NCBI GenBank assembly: GCA_013298525.1
Contig: JAAFHW010000024.1
Location: forward strand, 1 to 33,425
Reading direction: 5' to 3'
Origin: Flavobacteriia bacterium
GTDB taxonomy: Bacteria > Bacteroidota > Bacteroidia > Flavobacteriales > Flavobacteriaceae
DNA: 33,425 nucleotides
In this document: positions 33,183 through 33,425 of the stretch, in pieces
Position numbering within the stretch: the first letter of the stretch is position 1
How the letters are laid out: every line of letters starts with the position of its first letter
Program-made: the position numbers and the translations under genes
The notes under the pieces: model-generated
What the model was told of the DNA's origin: nothing
Databases searched by the model: none
Seen by the model: only the letters and a program-made list of their open reading frames with translations

Positions 33183-33425
33183 TTAATTTATTTCAGATTC
33201 TGTTAATGAATTGTCAGAACTACTTGCTCTATTTATAATATTCTCTGGAAGTGATTTTTTAGCTTTTGCTCCCATCTTTTTCAATTTTTCTACACTTGTT
33301 ATCAAGTTTCCTTTCCCATCAACAAGTTTGTTCATTGCTCCTTGATATTCCACTTTTGCTTCGTCCATTTTCTTGCCGATTTTTACCAAATCAGTTACAA
33401 AACCTTCAAACTTATCATACAAAGC
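33183..33425 (-). CDS. rmuC: DNA recombination protein RmuC, C-terminal fragment (cut by window edge)
   Basis: Only the last 80 or so codons are inside the window; the gene continues past 33425. The visible part (LYDKFEGFVTDLVKIGKKMDEAKVEYQGAMNKLVDGKGNLI, then EKLKKMGAKAKKSLP) is the characteristic C-terminal helical region of RmuC proteins, which are associated with limiting inversions and DNA recombination through a PD-(D/E)XK-like nuclease domain located upstream. An apparent TTG start at 33420-33422 is an artefact of the edge: the frame stays open to the last base. It is the first visible gene of an operon with the small membrane protein and the thioesterase. Confidence 0.88.
   Translation of the reverse strand, partial: ALYDKFEGFVTDLVKIGKKMDEAKVEYQGAMNKLVDGKGNLITSVEKLKKMGAKAKKSLPENIINRASSSDNSLTESEIN

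Noticed and set aside
33420..33422. TTG as the start of a 79-residue protein
   Set aside because: The sequence is the C-terminal part of RmuC and the frame is open to the window edge.

Overview
The window looks like a chromosomal segment of a Flavobacterium-type member of the Bacteroidota. The DNA is AT-rich, and several upstream regions carry the Bacteroidota promoter pattern TTG / TAnnTTTG. It encodes lineage hallmarks: type IX secretion C-terminal sorting domains, GLPGLI-family proteins, a carboxypeptidase-regulatory/TonB-receptor-like barrel, the alternative GlmU-like family, a zinc-free type B L31 and a 950-residue CarB. No tRNA, rRNA, CRISPR array, prophage or intact insertion sequence was seen.

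Layout. 1-3.3 kb (minus): a DUF4199 membrane protein, a polyprenyl-type family 2 glycosyltransferase and a phosphosugar mutase form a tight operon. 3.5-7.1 kb: rpmE2 (L31), the GlmU-like protein, a STAS/SEC14-like protein on the minus strand, and the tRNA methylthiotransferase mtaB. 7.1-10.4 kb: a small unknown protein, a T9SS cargo with calcium-binding repeats, a degenerate GNAT-like protein, an alpha/beta hydrolase and a lytic transglycosylase. 10.4-14.4 kb: a TPR-like membrane protein, rpmH (L34, a 53-residue gene that is easily missed) and carB.

14.7-22.8 kb is the accessory part. It holds an internally duplicated helical protein and an XRE-type regulator. Divergent from the regulator is a five-gene transcription unit: two tiny secreted peptides that are clearly related (both C-X31-C), two overlapping GLPGLI proteins, and an 886-residue outer-membrane beta-barrel. 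This unit is the best candidate in the window for an undescribed system. It is followed by a decayed ParD-type antitoxin fused in frame to a lipoprotein, and by two unknown proteins.

22.8-33.4 kb: a NYN/OST-HTH protein, a KirBac-type potassium channel, and a pair of DUF3857 proteins, one with an intact transglutaminase triad and one that appears to have lost it. Next come a T9SS-secreted FG-GAP/ASPIC-UnbV protein co-transcribed with a diheme c-type cytochrome lipoprotein, then a hotdog thioesterase, a small membrane-anchored protein, and the C-terminal end of RmuC, which runs off the window.

Most identifications rest on recognisable motifs read by eye. No searches were run.
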